In this document: piece by piece, positions 49,963 to 58,458 of the stretch
Layout: the number at the start of each line of letters is the position of its first letter
How positions within the stretch are numbered: the first letter of the stretch is position 1
Source: Desulfosarcina alkanivorans
Lineage (GTDB): Bacteria > Desulfobacterota > Desulfobacteria > Desulfobacterales > Desulfosarcinaceae
Assembly (NCBI RefSeq): GCF_009688945.1
Contig: NZ_AP021874.1
Coordinates: 2,542,001-2,606,000 of the forward strand
DNA: 64,000 nt
Direction: 5' to 3'
Translations under genes and position numbers: made by a program
Notes under the pieces: model-generated
The model's input: only the letters and a program-made list of their open reading frames with translations
What the model was told of the DNA's origin: nothing
The model's database searches: none

Positions 49963-50799
49963 CCGCCGCCCCCCATACCGCCCGTACAGGGCGGTCGCCC
50001 CATTGTATCGGTTCAGGACGAAACCGGCAATTTTCTCCCGGGGCAGCAGGTCCAGGGCATTCTTGAGATCCTGCTGGCGGGTGATCCCCTCGCCGATCAC
50101 CAGGACAATGCAGTCCACCAGGGGGGCGAACGCCAGGGCATCCGCCCCGCCCAGCACCGGCGGCACATCGAATATCACATAGCGGTCGTCGTAACGGGTT
50201 TTCAGGTCGGTGACCAGGTCCTGCATGCGGGGCGACCCCATCAGTTCGGAGCTGTCCTCGATCATCCGGCCGCCGGAAATGAGTGTAAACTTCTCGATGC
50301 CCGGCCAGGCGATGATATCGTGCAGGGGCACGTCGCCTTCGAGGTAGTCCAGCAGGCCCACCTGGCTCGGGTATCCCAGGTAGCGGTGGATCGACTGCAT
50401 CTGCAGGTCCGCATCCACCAGCAGCACGGTCTGGCTGTACTCGCGGGCAAAGGTCGCCGACAGGTTGATGGCGGTCACGGTTTTGCCTTCACCGGGCGAG
50501 ACGCTGGTGACCATCATCGTGTTCCAGTCTTTCTTCTTGCCGATGTGGCGCAGCTGGGTGCGCAGTACCTTGTAGTACTCCACCTCGGGAAAATCTGCGG
50601 ACAGGGCCACGCAGTGGTTTCTTACCGCCGTCTCCACATCGATGGAAACGGTTTTCGACTCGGAGTAGACCGGCGGCTGCCAGGCCGGTGCGGCGGTAGC
50701 CGCAGCCTTGGCGGGTTGACGGGCAGCCGGTGCGGGGACGGGGCCGGATTGCGCCGCCCGCTCCCGCTTGGCCTTGTCCAGTGCTTTTCTCAGATTCAT
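49960..50799 (-). CDS. Tyrosine autokinase of the exosortase-linked EPS system (BY-kinase)
   Basis: 279 residues. AAAGGA lies eight bases before the ATG. After an Ala/Pro-rich N-terminal segment, the ATPase core shows Walker A TSVSPGEGKTVTAINLS (about 170 bases into the core), Walker A' VLLVDADLQ and Walker B VIFDVPP. The C-terminus has the Tyr cluster YNGATALYGRYGG expected for autophosphorylation. It matches the TIGR03018-type kinase that pairs with a separate Wzz protein, whose gene ends 11 bases upstream. It should control polymer length and export through cycles of phosphorylation, acting at the inner membrane. Confidence 0.92.
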   Translation of the reverse strand: MNLRKALDKAKRERAAQSGPVPAPAARQPAKAAATAAPAWQPPVYSESKTVSIDVETAVRNHCVALSADFPEVEYYKVLRTQLRHIGKKKDWNTMMVTSVSPGEGKTVTAINLSATFAREYSQTVLLVDADLQMQSIHRYLGYPSQVGLLDYLEGDVPLHDIIAWPGIEKFTLISGGRMIEDSSELMGSPRMQDLVTDLKTRYDDRYVIFDVPPVLGGADALAFAPLVDCIVLVIGEGITRQQDLKNALDLLPREKIAGFVLNRYNGATALYGRYGGRR

Positions 50800-50810
50800 G
50801 GGGATATCCT

Positions 50811-52385
50811 TTACATTGGTGGCATTTTTCTCATCAACTTCGCCCAGAACACATCCAGATCCATCACCAGGGTGTGAAATGCCAGCACACCGATGCCGAC
50901 CAGCACGATGCCGGCCACGCCCCAGGAGATCCGTTTCAAGCGCCGGTTGCGCCGGTCCCCCGGGGTGACGATCGTGGGGACGCTGACCAGCAGCGGCAGG
51001 GACGAGACTTTGGCCAGGTCAAGGGGGGTGTGGATGGACTGGTCGGAAAACTCCCGTACGGCGGCAACCCCCACACCGGCTCCGACGCCCAGCACCAGGC
51101 CGATCAGGGCGATGGCCAGGCGGTTGGGCTTGAAGGGCTTTTCGGGCAGCGGCGCCGGGTCGATCAGGGTGAAGCGCTCCCCCTTCTGCTCTTTCTCCAG
51201 GCCAAGGGCCACGTTGGACTCCATGACCTTGCGCGACAGGTCCTCGTATTTGGCCCGGGTGTTGTTGCGGTCCACCATCAGGGAATTGTACTCCTGTTCG
51301 ATCTTCGGTGTGGTTTCGATGCGCTGCCGGTAGACCTCCACCTTGGCCGCGCTGTCCGCTTTCTGCTGCAGGAGCGATCTGATCTCCGCGCGGGTGCTGG
51401 CCAGCTGGGACGCCAGGGTGATGTAGGCCGCATTGTCCGGCTGCTCCCGCTGTCCGTCCGGCGCATTCGCCTTCGCGGCCATACGGTTTTTCAATTCGGC
51501 GATTTCGCCGCGCATTTTTTTGACGTCGGGGTAGTCGTCGGTAAACTGGCTTTTCAGATTGACCAGTTCGAGTTCCAGCATCTTGAGGCGATCCTTCTCC
51601 GGGTCTTCCATCTCCGGGATGCTGGCCAGCTGGGTTTCCAGGTATCCCTCGCGCTCCCGCAGGGACCGGATCTGGTCGTCGAGGCGCTGGATGCCCGACT
51701 CCGCGCTGTTGAGCGACTGCAGGTTGACCTGCAGCATCTCGGGCAGTGAATTGATGTGCCGCGCCTTGAACACGGTGATTTTTTCCTCCAGTTCGTCGAG
51801 CTGCCCCTTGAGCCGCCCGGTTTCCTCTTCGAGGAATTCGGTGGTCTCGGTGGTCTGGCGCCGGCGCACCTGCAGGTTCTCGCTCAAAAAGAGGGAGACC
51901 AGCGTGTCGGCCACCCGCTGCACGGTGGCGGCCTGTTTGCCCTCGTAGGAAAGCGTGAAGGCGATGGTGGCGGCCGTGGGCCGTCCGGTGCGGCGGTCGA
52001 TGGTCTCCACGCTGATCAGGTCCAGGTGGATGTCCTCGCGCATCTTGTCGACAATCTCTTCGGTGGTCCAGCGATCCTTGTACTCGGGGTAGAGATTGAA
52101 GCGGTTGATGATCTCCACCAGCCGGGTCGTGCTCATGATGCGCTGCTGGGTGGACTGGATGCGCTGCTCGGCGTACCCGGTGACCGTGCTCATGACAAAA
52201 TCGGCCGGGATGTCCTGCTCTTCGATCAGGATCGTGGCGCTGGATTTGTATATGGACGGCAGCAGCAGCGCCACCGCCCCGGCCACCAGCATCACCAGCA
52301 CGGCCGGAACGATCAGGTGCCACTTGCGCCGGTTGAGGATATCGACATACTGCCCGATCTCCAGGGGTTGTTCTTCCATGTTCAA
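50811..52385 (-). CDS. Wzz-type polysaccharide chain-length determinant
   Basis: 524 residues. A TTG at 52385 has GAAAGG seven bases upstream; the ATG six bases further in is an alternative. The Wzz domain starts at residue ~5 (LEIGQYVDILNRRKWHLIVPAVLVMLVAGAVALLLP, first membrane helix), followed by a long periplasmic coiled coil (about 160-400) and the conserved Pro-rich PAPLPEKPFKPNRLAIALIGLVLG second helix (~420-445). An extra C-terminal membrane helix (GVAGIVLVGIGVLAF, ~490) is typical of the exosortase-linked version (TIGR03007-like). It lacks its own kinase domain and should work with the adjacent autokinase. Confidence 0.93.
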   Translation of the reverse strand: MNMEEQPLEIGQYVDILNRRKWHLIVPAVLVMLVAGAVALLLPSIYKSSATILIEEQDIPADFVMSTVTGYAEQRIQSTQQRIMSTTRLVEIINRFNLYPEYKDRWTTEEIVDKMREDIHLDLISVETIDRRTGRPTAATIAFTLSYEGKQAATVQRVADTLVSLFLSENLQVRRRQTTETTEFLEEETGRLKGQLDELEEKITVFKARHINSLPEMLQVNLQSLNSAESGIQRLDDQIRSLREREGYLETQLASIPEMEDPEKDRLKMLELELVNLKSQFTDDYPDVKKMRGEIAELKNRMAAKANAPDGQREQPDNAAYITLASQLASTRAEIRSLLQQKADSAAKVEVYRQRIETTPKIEQEYNSLMVDRNNTRAKYEDLSRKVMESNVALGLEKEQKGERFTLIDPAPLPEKPFKPNRLAIALIGLVLGVGAGVGVAAVREFSDQSIHTPLDLAKVSSLPLLVSVPTIVTPGDRRNRRLKRISWGVAGIVLVGIGVLAFHTLVMDLDVFWAKLMRKMPPM

Positions 52386-52441
52386 TGCGTTGCCTTTCGT
52401 TTAAATCGTTGAGCGTTGGGATCGAAAAAACGGTTTGGTTT

Positions 52442-52533
52442 GCTATGGGCTATGGGCTATGGGCTATGGGCTATGGGCTATGGGCTATGGGCTATGGGCT
52501 ATGGGCTATGGGCTATGGGCTATGGGCTATGGG
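52442..52533 (+). repeat. 7-bp tandem repeat (GCTATGG), about 13 units
   Basis: Perfect heptads just upstream of the Wzz gene (it is transcribed leftward). The same repeat with about seven units occurs at 55260-55310, in both cases next to an identical 145-bp core. Confidence 0.96.
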
Positions 52534-52675
52534 CCGGCAATCACAGGGCCGTTGTTCCGTCAACAGTAAAACAGTGAACGGTGAACAATCTGAAAGCGAT
52601 ACCGCAAACCAATCGGACCAATAAAACAAATTAAACCAACCAACAATTTTTAGCTTATTAACTGCTTCGCCCCTC
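52531..52675. repeat. 145-bp intergenic core, copy 1
   Basis: Runs from GGGCCGGCAATCACAGGGCC to ACTGCTTCGCCCCTC. By eye I find no difference from 55306-55450. It contains GTGAACGGTGAAC, AACCAATCGGACCAAT and AAACCAACCAAC motifs that recur in other spacers of the locus. No gene is visible. Confidence 0.93.
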
Positions 52676-52735
52676 GCCCCTCGCCATCAGCTATCAGCTA
52701 TCAGCAATGAGCTATGAGCCATCAGCTCTCAGCTA
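52676..52735 (-). repeat. Stop-proximal heptads after the outer-membrane barrel gene
   Basis: On the minus strand the TAG stop is part of TAGCTGAGAGCTGATGGCTCATAGCTCATTGCTGATAGCTGATAGCTGATGG, then GCGAGGG units. Confidence 0.9.
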
Positions 52736-54073
52736 CTCCAGCCAGTCGTGCGCGGCGGTCAGCTGCAGCAGGAACTTGTTCCGGCAGGCCGTCGTGTCGC
52801 CGTCCCGATCCTCGTAGACCGTGTAGACGTAATCGGCGGTCAGGTCAAAGTCATCGGTCAGGGACCAGGTCAGCCCGCCCCGCAGGTTCCAGGTCTGGGT
52901 GTCGACGTCGTCCTGGGTGGGGTCGTCCTGGTCGCTTTCGTTGCGGTACCATTGGACGGCCAGGTTGGCGCGCAGCCGTTCCAGCAGGCGCATCTGCCCG
53001 CTCAGGCGCACCGTGGTGCGGTTGGCAGTGCTGTTCTGGCCGCTCACCGGCTGCAGGTCGTGGGAGAAAAACAGTGCGCACGAGGAGCGCTCGCCACGGT
53101 ACTCGGCCGTCAGGCTGCCCACGAAGCCCCAGCTGTCGTAGCTGTCGCTGCTGGTGACCGGGGATTGCACGATCAGGGGCGGATCGTAGGTTCGCGCGAC
53201 CCCCTGGTCGCTTTCGGAACGGGCGTAGCGACCGCCCAGGTCAACGGTGAGATCCAGCCTTTCGGTCAGGGCCGTCTCGGTGCCGGCGGTCAGGGAGTAG
53301 CTGTCCACCTCCGAGTCGTCGGAAATGGCGGTGGTGATGTCAAAAAAGCCGTCGGTGCCCGTCAGGGTATAATCCCGCTCGAATTCATAGTGGCTGTAGC
53401 CCAGGTTCAGCCGCCCGGTGGTGCGGGCCAGCCCCCCCTCCAGGCTGCGATTCAGGTACAGCACGGCGTGGTAGTCCCTGCGGTCCGAGGTCTGGTCGTC
53501 GTCGTAGTTCTCGCGGTTGAACTCCACGAACAGCCCGCCGGACGTCATCTCTGAAAACACGTAGGCCGCCGAGGCGCCGGCATTGGAGCGCTTGCGGCGG
53601 ATGTTGCCCAAGACGACGCCGGTGGTTTCGATGTCCCGGTCGGGCCGGTTGTCGTCGCTCAGGTGGCCTTCCAGCCCCAGTTGCCAGCGCTCGGTGGCCT
53701 GGTAGCTGGCCTCGGCGTTGTACCACTGGTCCGTATCGTCGAAGTCGTCGTAGTCCCCGTAGCGGTAGAATTCGGCCATGGCGTCGGCCCGGGCGCTGAG
53801 GCGCTCGCCCTCCCGCACCAGCGCCAGCCTGGGGGCAATGGTATAGATGCTGTCGGCCAGTTCCCCGCGGTCATCCAGGCGAATGTTGTCGTTGTATTCG
53901 TAGCTTGCCGCCACGGAGGTGACCAGCTGGTTGTCGGCGCCCAGCGCGCAGTATGGACAGAGAAGTTTGAGCACAAGTACTATCAATAATACGGACGGTT
54001 TAAAAAATTTCGAGTCAGTAATGCGCGCTGGAGCTGGAAGCTGAAAGCTGAAAGCTGAAAGGTCAGGAACCAT
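52733..54073 (-). CDS. Outer-membrane beta-barrel protein of the EPS locus
   Basis: About 446 residues if the ATG at 54073 is used; it overlaps the preceding gene by 11 bases, and the first ~20 codons run through a heptad repeat (SAFSFQLPA), so the true start may be further in, near FKPSVLLIVLVLKLLCPYCALGADN, which is the signal peptide. The mature protein is a chain of amphipathic strands with aromatic girdles (VASYEYNDNIRLDD, RLNLGYSHYEFERDYTLTG, LRGGLTWSLTDDFDLTADYVYTVYEDRDGD), ending AHDWLE. It matches the barrel regularly encoded with exosortase-linked EPS genes (TIGR03016-like). Probable role: export or retention of the polysaccharide at the outer membrane. Confidence 0.85.
   Translation of the reverse strand: MVPDLSAFSFQLPAPARITDSKFFKPSVLLIVLVLKLLCPYCALGADNQLVTSVAASYEYNDNIRLDDRGELADSIYTIAPRLALVREGERLSARADAMAEFYRYGDYDDFDDTDQWYNAEASYQATERWQLGLEGHLSDDNRPDRDIETTGVVLGNIRRKRSNAGASAAYVFSEMTSGGLFVEFNRENYDDDQTSDRRDYHAVLYLNRSLEGGLARTTGRLNLGYSHYEFERDYTLTGTDGFFDITTAISDDSEVDSYSLTAGTETALTERLDLTVDLGGRYARSESDQGVARTYDPPLIVQSPVTSSDSYDSWGFVGSLTAEYRGERSSCALFFSHDLQPVSGQNSTANRTTVRLSGQMRLLERLRANLAVQWYRNESDQDDPTQDDVDTQTWNLRGGLTWSLTDDFDLTADYVYTVYEDRDGDTTACRNKFLLQLTAAHDWLE
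54036..54065 (-). repeat. Stop-proximal heptads after the four-helix-bundle gene
   Basis: On the minus strand TGACCTTTCAGCTTTCAGCTTTCAGC: the TGA stop is followed by about three TTTCAGC units, which are also read as the start of the overlapping barrel frame. Confidence 0.85.
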
Positions 54074-54431
54074 CTTTACTGATCGCATTTATGAGTCCTT
54101 TCAGCATTGCTGCGATTTCTAAACCGTCTTGCTCCAACTGGCTCAGTTCGTTGGCGTCTATCCATCCTTTTCGGTGAAAAATCTCTAGCAATGTCATGGT
54201 TTCGTATAGGGATCCTCTGGAAATATACAAGTACTGCCGGAACTCCTTTTTGGAGAGTCGACCTTTGCCTTCGGCGATATTCATGGCAATACTGGTTGAA
54301 CTTGCCTCTATCTGTTCCATTAGGCGAAAATGCGTCCGTTCCGCAAAAACCCTTTCGACGGTATTGATGACCCGGACAGCAAATGCAACCGCCTTTTGCC
54401 ACACATCCAATTGTTTATAAGCAAATTGCAT
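54063..54431 (-). CDS. Four-helix-bundle protein (S23/IVP family)
   Basis: 122 residues, MQFAYKQLDVWQKAVAFAVRVINTVERV ... QIEASSTSIAMNIAEGKGRLSKKEFRQYLYISRGSLYETMTLLEIFHRKGWI. The LDVWQKA start and SIAMNIAEGxGR motif identify the 23S-rRNA-intervening-sequence/four-helix-bundle family (TIGR02436). Members form pentameric barrels; the family also includes Avd of diversity-generating retroelements, but no retroelement is here. Heptad repeats (AGCTTTC on the minus strand) follow its stop directly. A second member lies at 60583-60942. Such genes are frequent hitch-hikers in polysaccharide loci; the function is not known. Confidence 0.9.
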   Translation of the reverse strand: MQFAYKQLDVWQKAVAFAVRVINTVERVFAERTHFRLMEQIEASSTSIAMNIAEGKGRLSKKEFRQYLYISRGSLYETMTLLEIFHRKGWIDANELSQLEQDGLEIAAMLKGLINAISKDGS

Positions 54432-54537
54432 CCTCCCCCTTTCCTTTCCGTTTTTCTTGCTTTCAGCCTTAAGCTTCTTTCAGCTTTGAACTTTCAGCTT
54501 TGAGCTTCATCCGCTACCAGCTACCAGCTACGAGCTA
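54432..54537 (-). repeat. Heptad-type spacer after the Wza-like gene
   Basis: On the minus strand the TAG stop (54537-54535) lies in GTAGCTCGTAGCTGGTAGCTGGTAGC, followed by AAGCTCAAAGCTGAAAGTTCAAAGCTGAAAG, that is further seven-base units. Confidence 0.85.
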
Positions 54538-55191
54538 CTTAACAACAATCACATCCCCCCGCTCCAGCCATATATTCTCCGCAACCCGATTTTCCTCGGT
54601 CACGGCCTGGTAGTTGAACGGGATCACCATGGTCCGGTCGGCGGTCTTTCGGAAGATGCGGATGTCTTCCCGATTGGCGAAGACGTTGAGGCCGCCGGCC
54701 ATGGCCAGGGCCTGGAGCACATCGATCCGGCGGTTCAGGGGCAGGTGTCCGGGGCGGTTGACCTTGCCGATCACGTAGACCACCTGGCTGTTGACCTGCT
54801 GGACGATCACGCTCAGGTCCGGCTCCGGGATGTAGCGCACCAGCTTTTTCTCCATGGCGGCCTTGAGCTGCGCCACCGTGCTGCCGGCCGCAGAGAACTG
54901 GCCGATCAGCGGAAAGGAGATGGTGCCGTCGGGAAGGACCACCATCTGGCGGGTCAGGGCCGGGTCTTTCCAGACGCTGATCTCCAGAAGGTCGCCGGCG
55001 CCAACCACATAGTCCGCCACCTCCCCGGCCAGCGGCCGGACAATCATTGCGGCCGGGGCGGCGACCGTCGCTACCGGGGGCGCAGCGCCGCCCTGGTGGG
55101 CGCACCCTGCGGTCATCAGGAGGTAAAGGGCCATGCCCGTGATGAGAATGTGTATCCGACCGGTCCGCTGCCTCGATGTTTCCTGTTTCAT
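54535..55191 (-). CDS. Wza-like polysaccharide export lipoprotein
   Basis: About 218 residues from the ATG at 55191 (AGAGG six bases upstream; the ATG six bases earlier overlaps the ribosome site). Lipobox MTAGC gives a lipoprotein. Residues ~50-135 are a Poly_export domain (ADYVVGAGDLLEISVWKDPALTRQMVVLPDGTISFPLIGQFSAAGSTVAQLKAAMEKKLVRYI). Residues ~140-215 are a SLBB domain (VYVIGKVNRPGHLPLNRRIDVLQALAMAGGLNVFANREDIRIFRK). It is short, as usual for exosortase-linked loci, and lacks the C-terminal helix that forms the outer-membrane pore in E. coli Wza, so pore formation may fall to the barrel protein. Confidence 0.92.
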   Translation of the reverse strand: MKQETSRQRTGRIHILITGMALYLLMTAGCAHQGGAAPPVATVAAPAAMIVRPLAGEVADYVVGAGDLLEISVWKDPALTRQMVVLPDGTISFPLIGQFSAAGSTVAQLKAAMEKKLVRYIPEPDLSVIVQQVNSQVVYVIGKVNRPGHLPLNRRIDVLQALAMAGGLNVFANREDIRIFRKTADRTMVIPFNYQAVTEENRVAENIWLERGDVIVVK

Positions 55192-55259
55192 GTTCATCCT
55201 CTGGGTTGAGCTCGTTGAGAGCGTTATGATCGTCTGGAGCGAAAAGACGGTTTGGTTTA

Positions 55260-55310
55260 CTATGGGCTATGGGCTATGGGCTATGGGCTATGGGCTATGG
55301 GCTATGGGCC
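55260..55310 (+). repeat. 7-bp tandem repeat (CTATGGG), about 7 units
   Basis: Same unit as 52442-52533 but about half the copy number, and likewise joined to the 145-bp core. Confidence 0.96.
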
Positions 55311-55450
55311 GGCAATCACAGGGCCGTTGTTCCGTCAACAGTAAAACAGTGAACGGTGAACAATCTGAAAGCGATACCGCAAACCAATCGGACCAATAAA
55401 ACAAATTAAACCAACCAACAATTTTTAGCTTATTAACTGCTTCGCCCCTC
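55306..55450. repeat. 145-bp intergenic core, copy 2
   Basis: By eye identical to 52531-52675 from GGGCCGGCAATCACA to CTTCGCCCCTC. The flanks also share TTTGGTTT(G/A)CTATGGG. Confidence 0.93.
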
Positions 55451-55594
55451 AGCACTCAGCACTCAGCACTCAGCACTCAGCACTCAGCACTCAGCCATCA
55501 GCCATCAGCCATCAGCTATGAGCTATGAGCTATCAGCTATCAGCTATCAGCTATCAGCTATCAGCTATGAGCTATCAGCTACGAGCTATCAGCT
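55450..55594 (-). repeat. Heptad array of about 20 units ending inside the TPR gene's stop codon
   Basis: Six CAGCACT, three CAGCCAT, then CAGCTAT/GAGCTAT units (plus-strand reading). The array runs into the 3' end of the TPR gene, whose TGA stop (55591-55589) is part of the last unit. Confidence 0.95.
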
Positions 55595-57994
55595 TCCTAT
55601 CTTCTCCAAAAGCGCCTTGGCCGCGGCCCGCTCCGGGTAGCTGCCCTCGGCCGCCAGGGCTTTCTCCAGCCGTTCCCGGGCTTCGTCCAGGCGGTCGCTG
55701 TCCACGAGCACGCGGGCCAGGTGGTAGTTGATCACGCCGCTGTCGCCGTTTTTCTCCACGGCTTTTTCAAGCGCGTCCACGGCCATATGGCGGTTGCCCT
55801 GCCTGTAATAGATCCAGCCCAGGGTATCCAGCACGGTGGGCTCGCCGGGATTGAGCGTCTCGGCCTGCCGGGCCAGGTCCAGGGCACGGTCCAGATCGGC
55901 GGCGCTGTCGGGATGCTCGGCCAGCAGGAAGGCCAGGTTGTTGGCGGCGGCCCAGCGTCGGGGATCGGCGGCCAGGGCTTTTTCGTACACCGCCTTGGCC
56001 TGGTCGGCGGCGCCGCTTTTCTGATGCAGAAAGGCCAGGGTCATGTAAGCGGCGGTATTGTTCGGGCTGGCGGCAATGGCCGCCTCCAGGTTCTCGACGG
56101 CCTCATCGGTTTTGCCCTGGGACAGGTAGAGCCGGGCCAGGTTGTCGTGGGGGACGTTCCACTGGGGGCTGCGTTCGATGGCCTTCTTCAGGGTTGCTTC
56201 GGCAGCGATCGGCTTTTTGGCAGCCACCTGCACCTGGGCCAGCAGGTTGTAGGTAAAGGCGTTTTGCGGGTAGGCGGCGATCTTTTGATCGCACAGCATC
56301 CTGGCCCGGTCCAGCTGGCCGTCTGCCGTATACAGCTTCACCAGGGCCGCCAGCAGGGGCATGGAACCGGTGTTGCGGGCGTATCCTTTTTCCAGGATGC
56401 CGATGGCCGCATCACGGCTTCCCTTGACCTCGTGCAGGCGCGCCAGTTTCAGGTAGCCGCCGGGTACCTCGGGTGCCTGGTCCACGATGCGCTCATAAAG
56501 AACCCGGGCCGCATCGACCTGTCCCTGGGACATCTTGAAATCCCCCAGGTCGGACACGGCGCGCATGTCCGCGGGGTCGATCTCGGTAATCTTGACCAGC
56601 TGCGCCTCGGCTGCATCCGCATCCTTGTCGGCCAGGTAAAGCCGTGCCAGGGCCCGCCGCAGTTCCTTGGCGGCCGGCTTGTGCCGCAGTCCCTGGTTGA
56701 GGGCGTCGGTGGCCAGGGCCGTCTGCCTGTCTGCCAGGTGCGCCTGGGCCAGATAGAGATAGCCCTTGACGTTCTGCGGGTCTTCGGCGGTCACGGTCCG
56801 AAAGGCGGTCACGGCCCCGGCCCCGTTGCCGTCGGCCAGGCAGAGCTGCCCGCGGATGAAATGGGCGTCCACGCTCTTTGCATTTTCCGCCAGCACCTCG
56901 TCGACCAGGGCCTCGGCCCGGTCGGGCTCCCGCTGCGCCAGGTGGATGCGGGCCATATTGGTCTTGGCCGCCAGGATGCCCGGGTCGGCCGGGTCGCTGG
57001 ACAGTGACAGGCTCTCTTCAAGCGTTGCCATGGCCTTGTCCGGCGCCCCGATGCCGATAAAATAGTCGGCCAGGGCGTCCCTGAGCATGAAGCTGTCGGG
57101 GTTGGCGGCAATGCCGTCGCGCAGCATCTGCCCGGCGCGGTCGGTCTCTTTCTGCTTGAGGTAGAACCGGGCCGCGGCAATCGTATGCTTCTCCGTGTCC
57201 GGTTCCAGCGCCGCCAGCTCCGCCAGCACGCCGGCGGCCTTCTCCCGCTGGCCGGCCTTCCAGTAAAATTCAGCCAGGGCCAGGCGATGGCCGGCCACCT
57301 CCGGCTGCAGTTCGATGGTATCGCGCAGCACCATTTCGGCCTGGTCCGGCTTCGTGGACTTGAGGTAGTGGTTGGCCAGGATCATGCGAAGGTTGATCGC
57401 ATCGGGATTTTTGGCAATGCCCTCGATCAGAAGGGCCTCGACCCGGGCCGCATCCCCCTTCCGGCTGTGAATCGCGGCCAGCATCAGGTAGAGCTCCGGT
57501 GCGGTTTCCCCATCCCCGTGCAGGGCATCCAGAATAGACCGGGCCGCATCCGTCTTTTCTTCGTGCAGCAGCAGGGCCGCCTGCACCTGCCGGGCGTCCG
57601 GGTTCTGCGGCTCCCTGGCCAGCACCAGGTCCACTTTCTCACGGGCCCGGTCCGGGGCCTTGGCCGCCATGAAGAGCCGGGCCATTTCCACCTGGGCTCC
57701 CATGTGGTCCGGGTCGAGCTTGACCGCCTTGCCGAAGCTGCCGAAGGCACGCTTGTAATTTTTCTCCTTCATCTCCACCCGGCCGAGCATGTAGTAGGCG
57801 TCGGCATACTCGGGTTCGATCTGCAGGGCATTTTTGAACTCCAGCCGGGCACGCACGAAGTCACCCTGCTCGAAAAGGGTCCGGCCCTTTTCGTAGAATC
57901 TGGCCATCTTCTCTTCCTTCGAACCGCAGGAGACCGACACGGCCAGCATCGCGGCAACCAGGAAGATGGAAGCTGTTTTTTTTAGCATGGTCAT
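55589..57994 (-). CDS. TPR-repeat lipoprotein of the exosortase-linked EPS system (PrsT-like)
   Basis: About 801 residues from the ATG at 57994 (AAGGA five bases upstream). N-terminus KKTASIFLVAAMLAVSVSCGSKEE, a lipoprotein-type signal with Cys at ~23. The rest is about 22 tetratricopeptide repeats (ARLEFKNALQIEPEYADAYYMLGRVEMKEKNYKRAFGSFGKAVKLDPDH and onward to VLDTLGWIYYRQGNRHMAVDALEKAVEK). It matches the TIGR02917-type protein usually adjacent to exosortase EPS genes. Probable role: periplasmic scaffold for the polymer export machinery, comparable to AlgK. The gene precedes the Wza-like gene with a repeat-filled spacer between. Confidence 0.9.
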   Translation of the reverse strand: MTMLKKTASIFLVAAMLAVSVSCGSKEEKMARFYEKGRTLFEQGDFVRARLEFKNALQIEPEYADAYYMLGRVEMKEKNYKRAFGSFGKAVKLDPDHMGAQVEMARLFMAAKAPDRAREKVDLVLAREPQNPDARQVQAALLLHEEKTDAARSILDALHGDGETAPELYLMLAAIHSRKGDAARVEALLIEGIAKNPDAINLRMILANHYLKSTKPDQAEMVLRDTIELQPEVAGHRLALAEFYWKAGQREKAAGVLAELAALEPDTEKHTIAAARFYLKQKETDRAGQMLRDGIAANPDSFMLRDALADYFIGIGAPDKAMATLEESLSLSSDPADPGILAAKTNMARIHLAQREPDRAEALVDEVLAENAKSVDAHFIRGQLCLADGNGAGAVTAFRTVTAEDPQNVKGYLYLAQAHLADRQTALATDALNQGLRHKPAAKELRRALARLYLADKDADAAEAQLVKITEIDPADMRAVSDLGDFKMSQGQVDAARVLYERIVDQAPEVPGGYLKLARLHEVKGSRDAAIGILEKGYARNTGSMPLLAALVKLYTADGQLDRARMLCDQKIAAYPQNAFTYNLLAQVQVAAKKPIAAEATLKKAIERSPQWNVPHDNLARLYLSQGKTDEAVENLEAAIAASPNNTAAYMTLAFLHQKSGAADQAKAVYEKALAADPRRWAAANNLAFLLAEHPDSAADLDRALDLARQAETLNPGEPTVLDTLGWIYYRQGNRHMAVDALEKAVEKNGDSGVINYHLARVLVDSDRLDEARERLEKALAAEGSYPERAAAKALLEKIGS

Positions 57995-58221
57995 TCTTAT
58001 CCTTTCAGGGTAGGCGTTTTGAGCGTTATGATCGTTGAGAGCGAAAGAACAGTTGAATTGGTTTGATTGGTTCAGATCCATTCCCAAACCAATGCAACCA
58101 ACCAACAGCTTTTTCGCTTTGAGCATATTTGATAGTCAGCGCCCCAACTTGACCAACCTGGTCTGAATAGGTATATTTGGTTATATGAGGTTTGATTAGC
58201 TTCTTTTAAAGAGGATCCACC

Positions 58222-58458
58222 ATGAAAATTGTCAATATCTCAGAGGCCAAGACGAATCTTTCGAAACTGGTTGCCCTGGTTTACCGGGGCGAAAAGGTGG
58301 TCATCGCAAAAAACAACCTTCCCCTAGTGGATCTGGTCATTCACAAACCCGAAGGGAAACGCAAGCTTGGACTTCTGGCCGGCAAGTATACGGTACCGGA
58401 AACGATCATGGACGAGGACGCTGACATCAACGCCATGTTCTATGGAAACGGGCAATGA
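58222..58458 (+). CDS. Phd/YefM-type antitoxin
   Basis: 78 residues: MKIVNISEAKTNLSKLVALVYRGEKVVIAKNNLPLVDLVIHKPEGKRKLG. The start matches the Phd/YefM DNA-binding domain (ISEAKTNLSKLV...GEKVVIAKN.LPLVDLV). The C-terminal 25 residues (LAGKYTVPETIMDEDADINAMFYG) would wrap and inhibit the toxin. Its stop overlaps the start of the PIN toxin gene (ATGA at 58455-58458). Antitoxins of this kind repress their own promoter, here in the 58130-58220 spacer. The pair is divergent to the surrounding EPS genes. AGAGGATCC precedes the start. Confidence 0.93.
   Translation: MKIVNISEAKTNLSKLVALVYRGEKVVIAKNNLPLVDLVIHKPEGKRKLGLLAGKYTVPETIMDEDADINAMFYGNGQ

Noticed and set aside
54063-54431. Accessory protein Avd of a diversity-generating retroelement
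   Set aside because: The fold family is the same, but there is no reverse transcriptase, template repeat or variable repeat nearby; the call stays at S23/IVP family.
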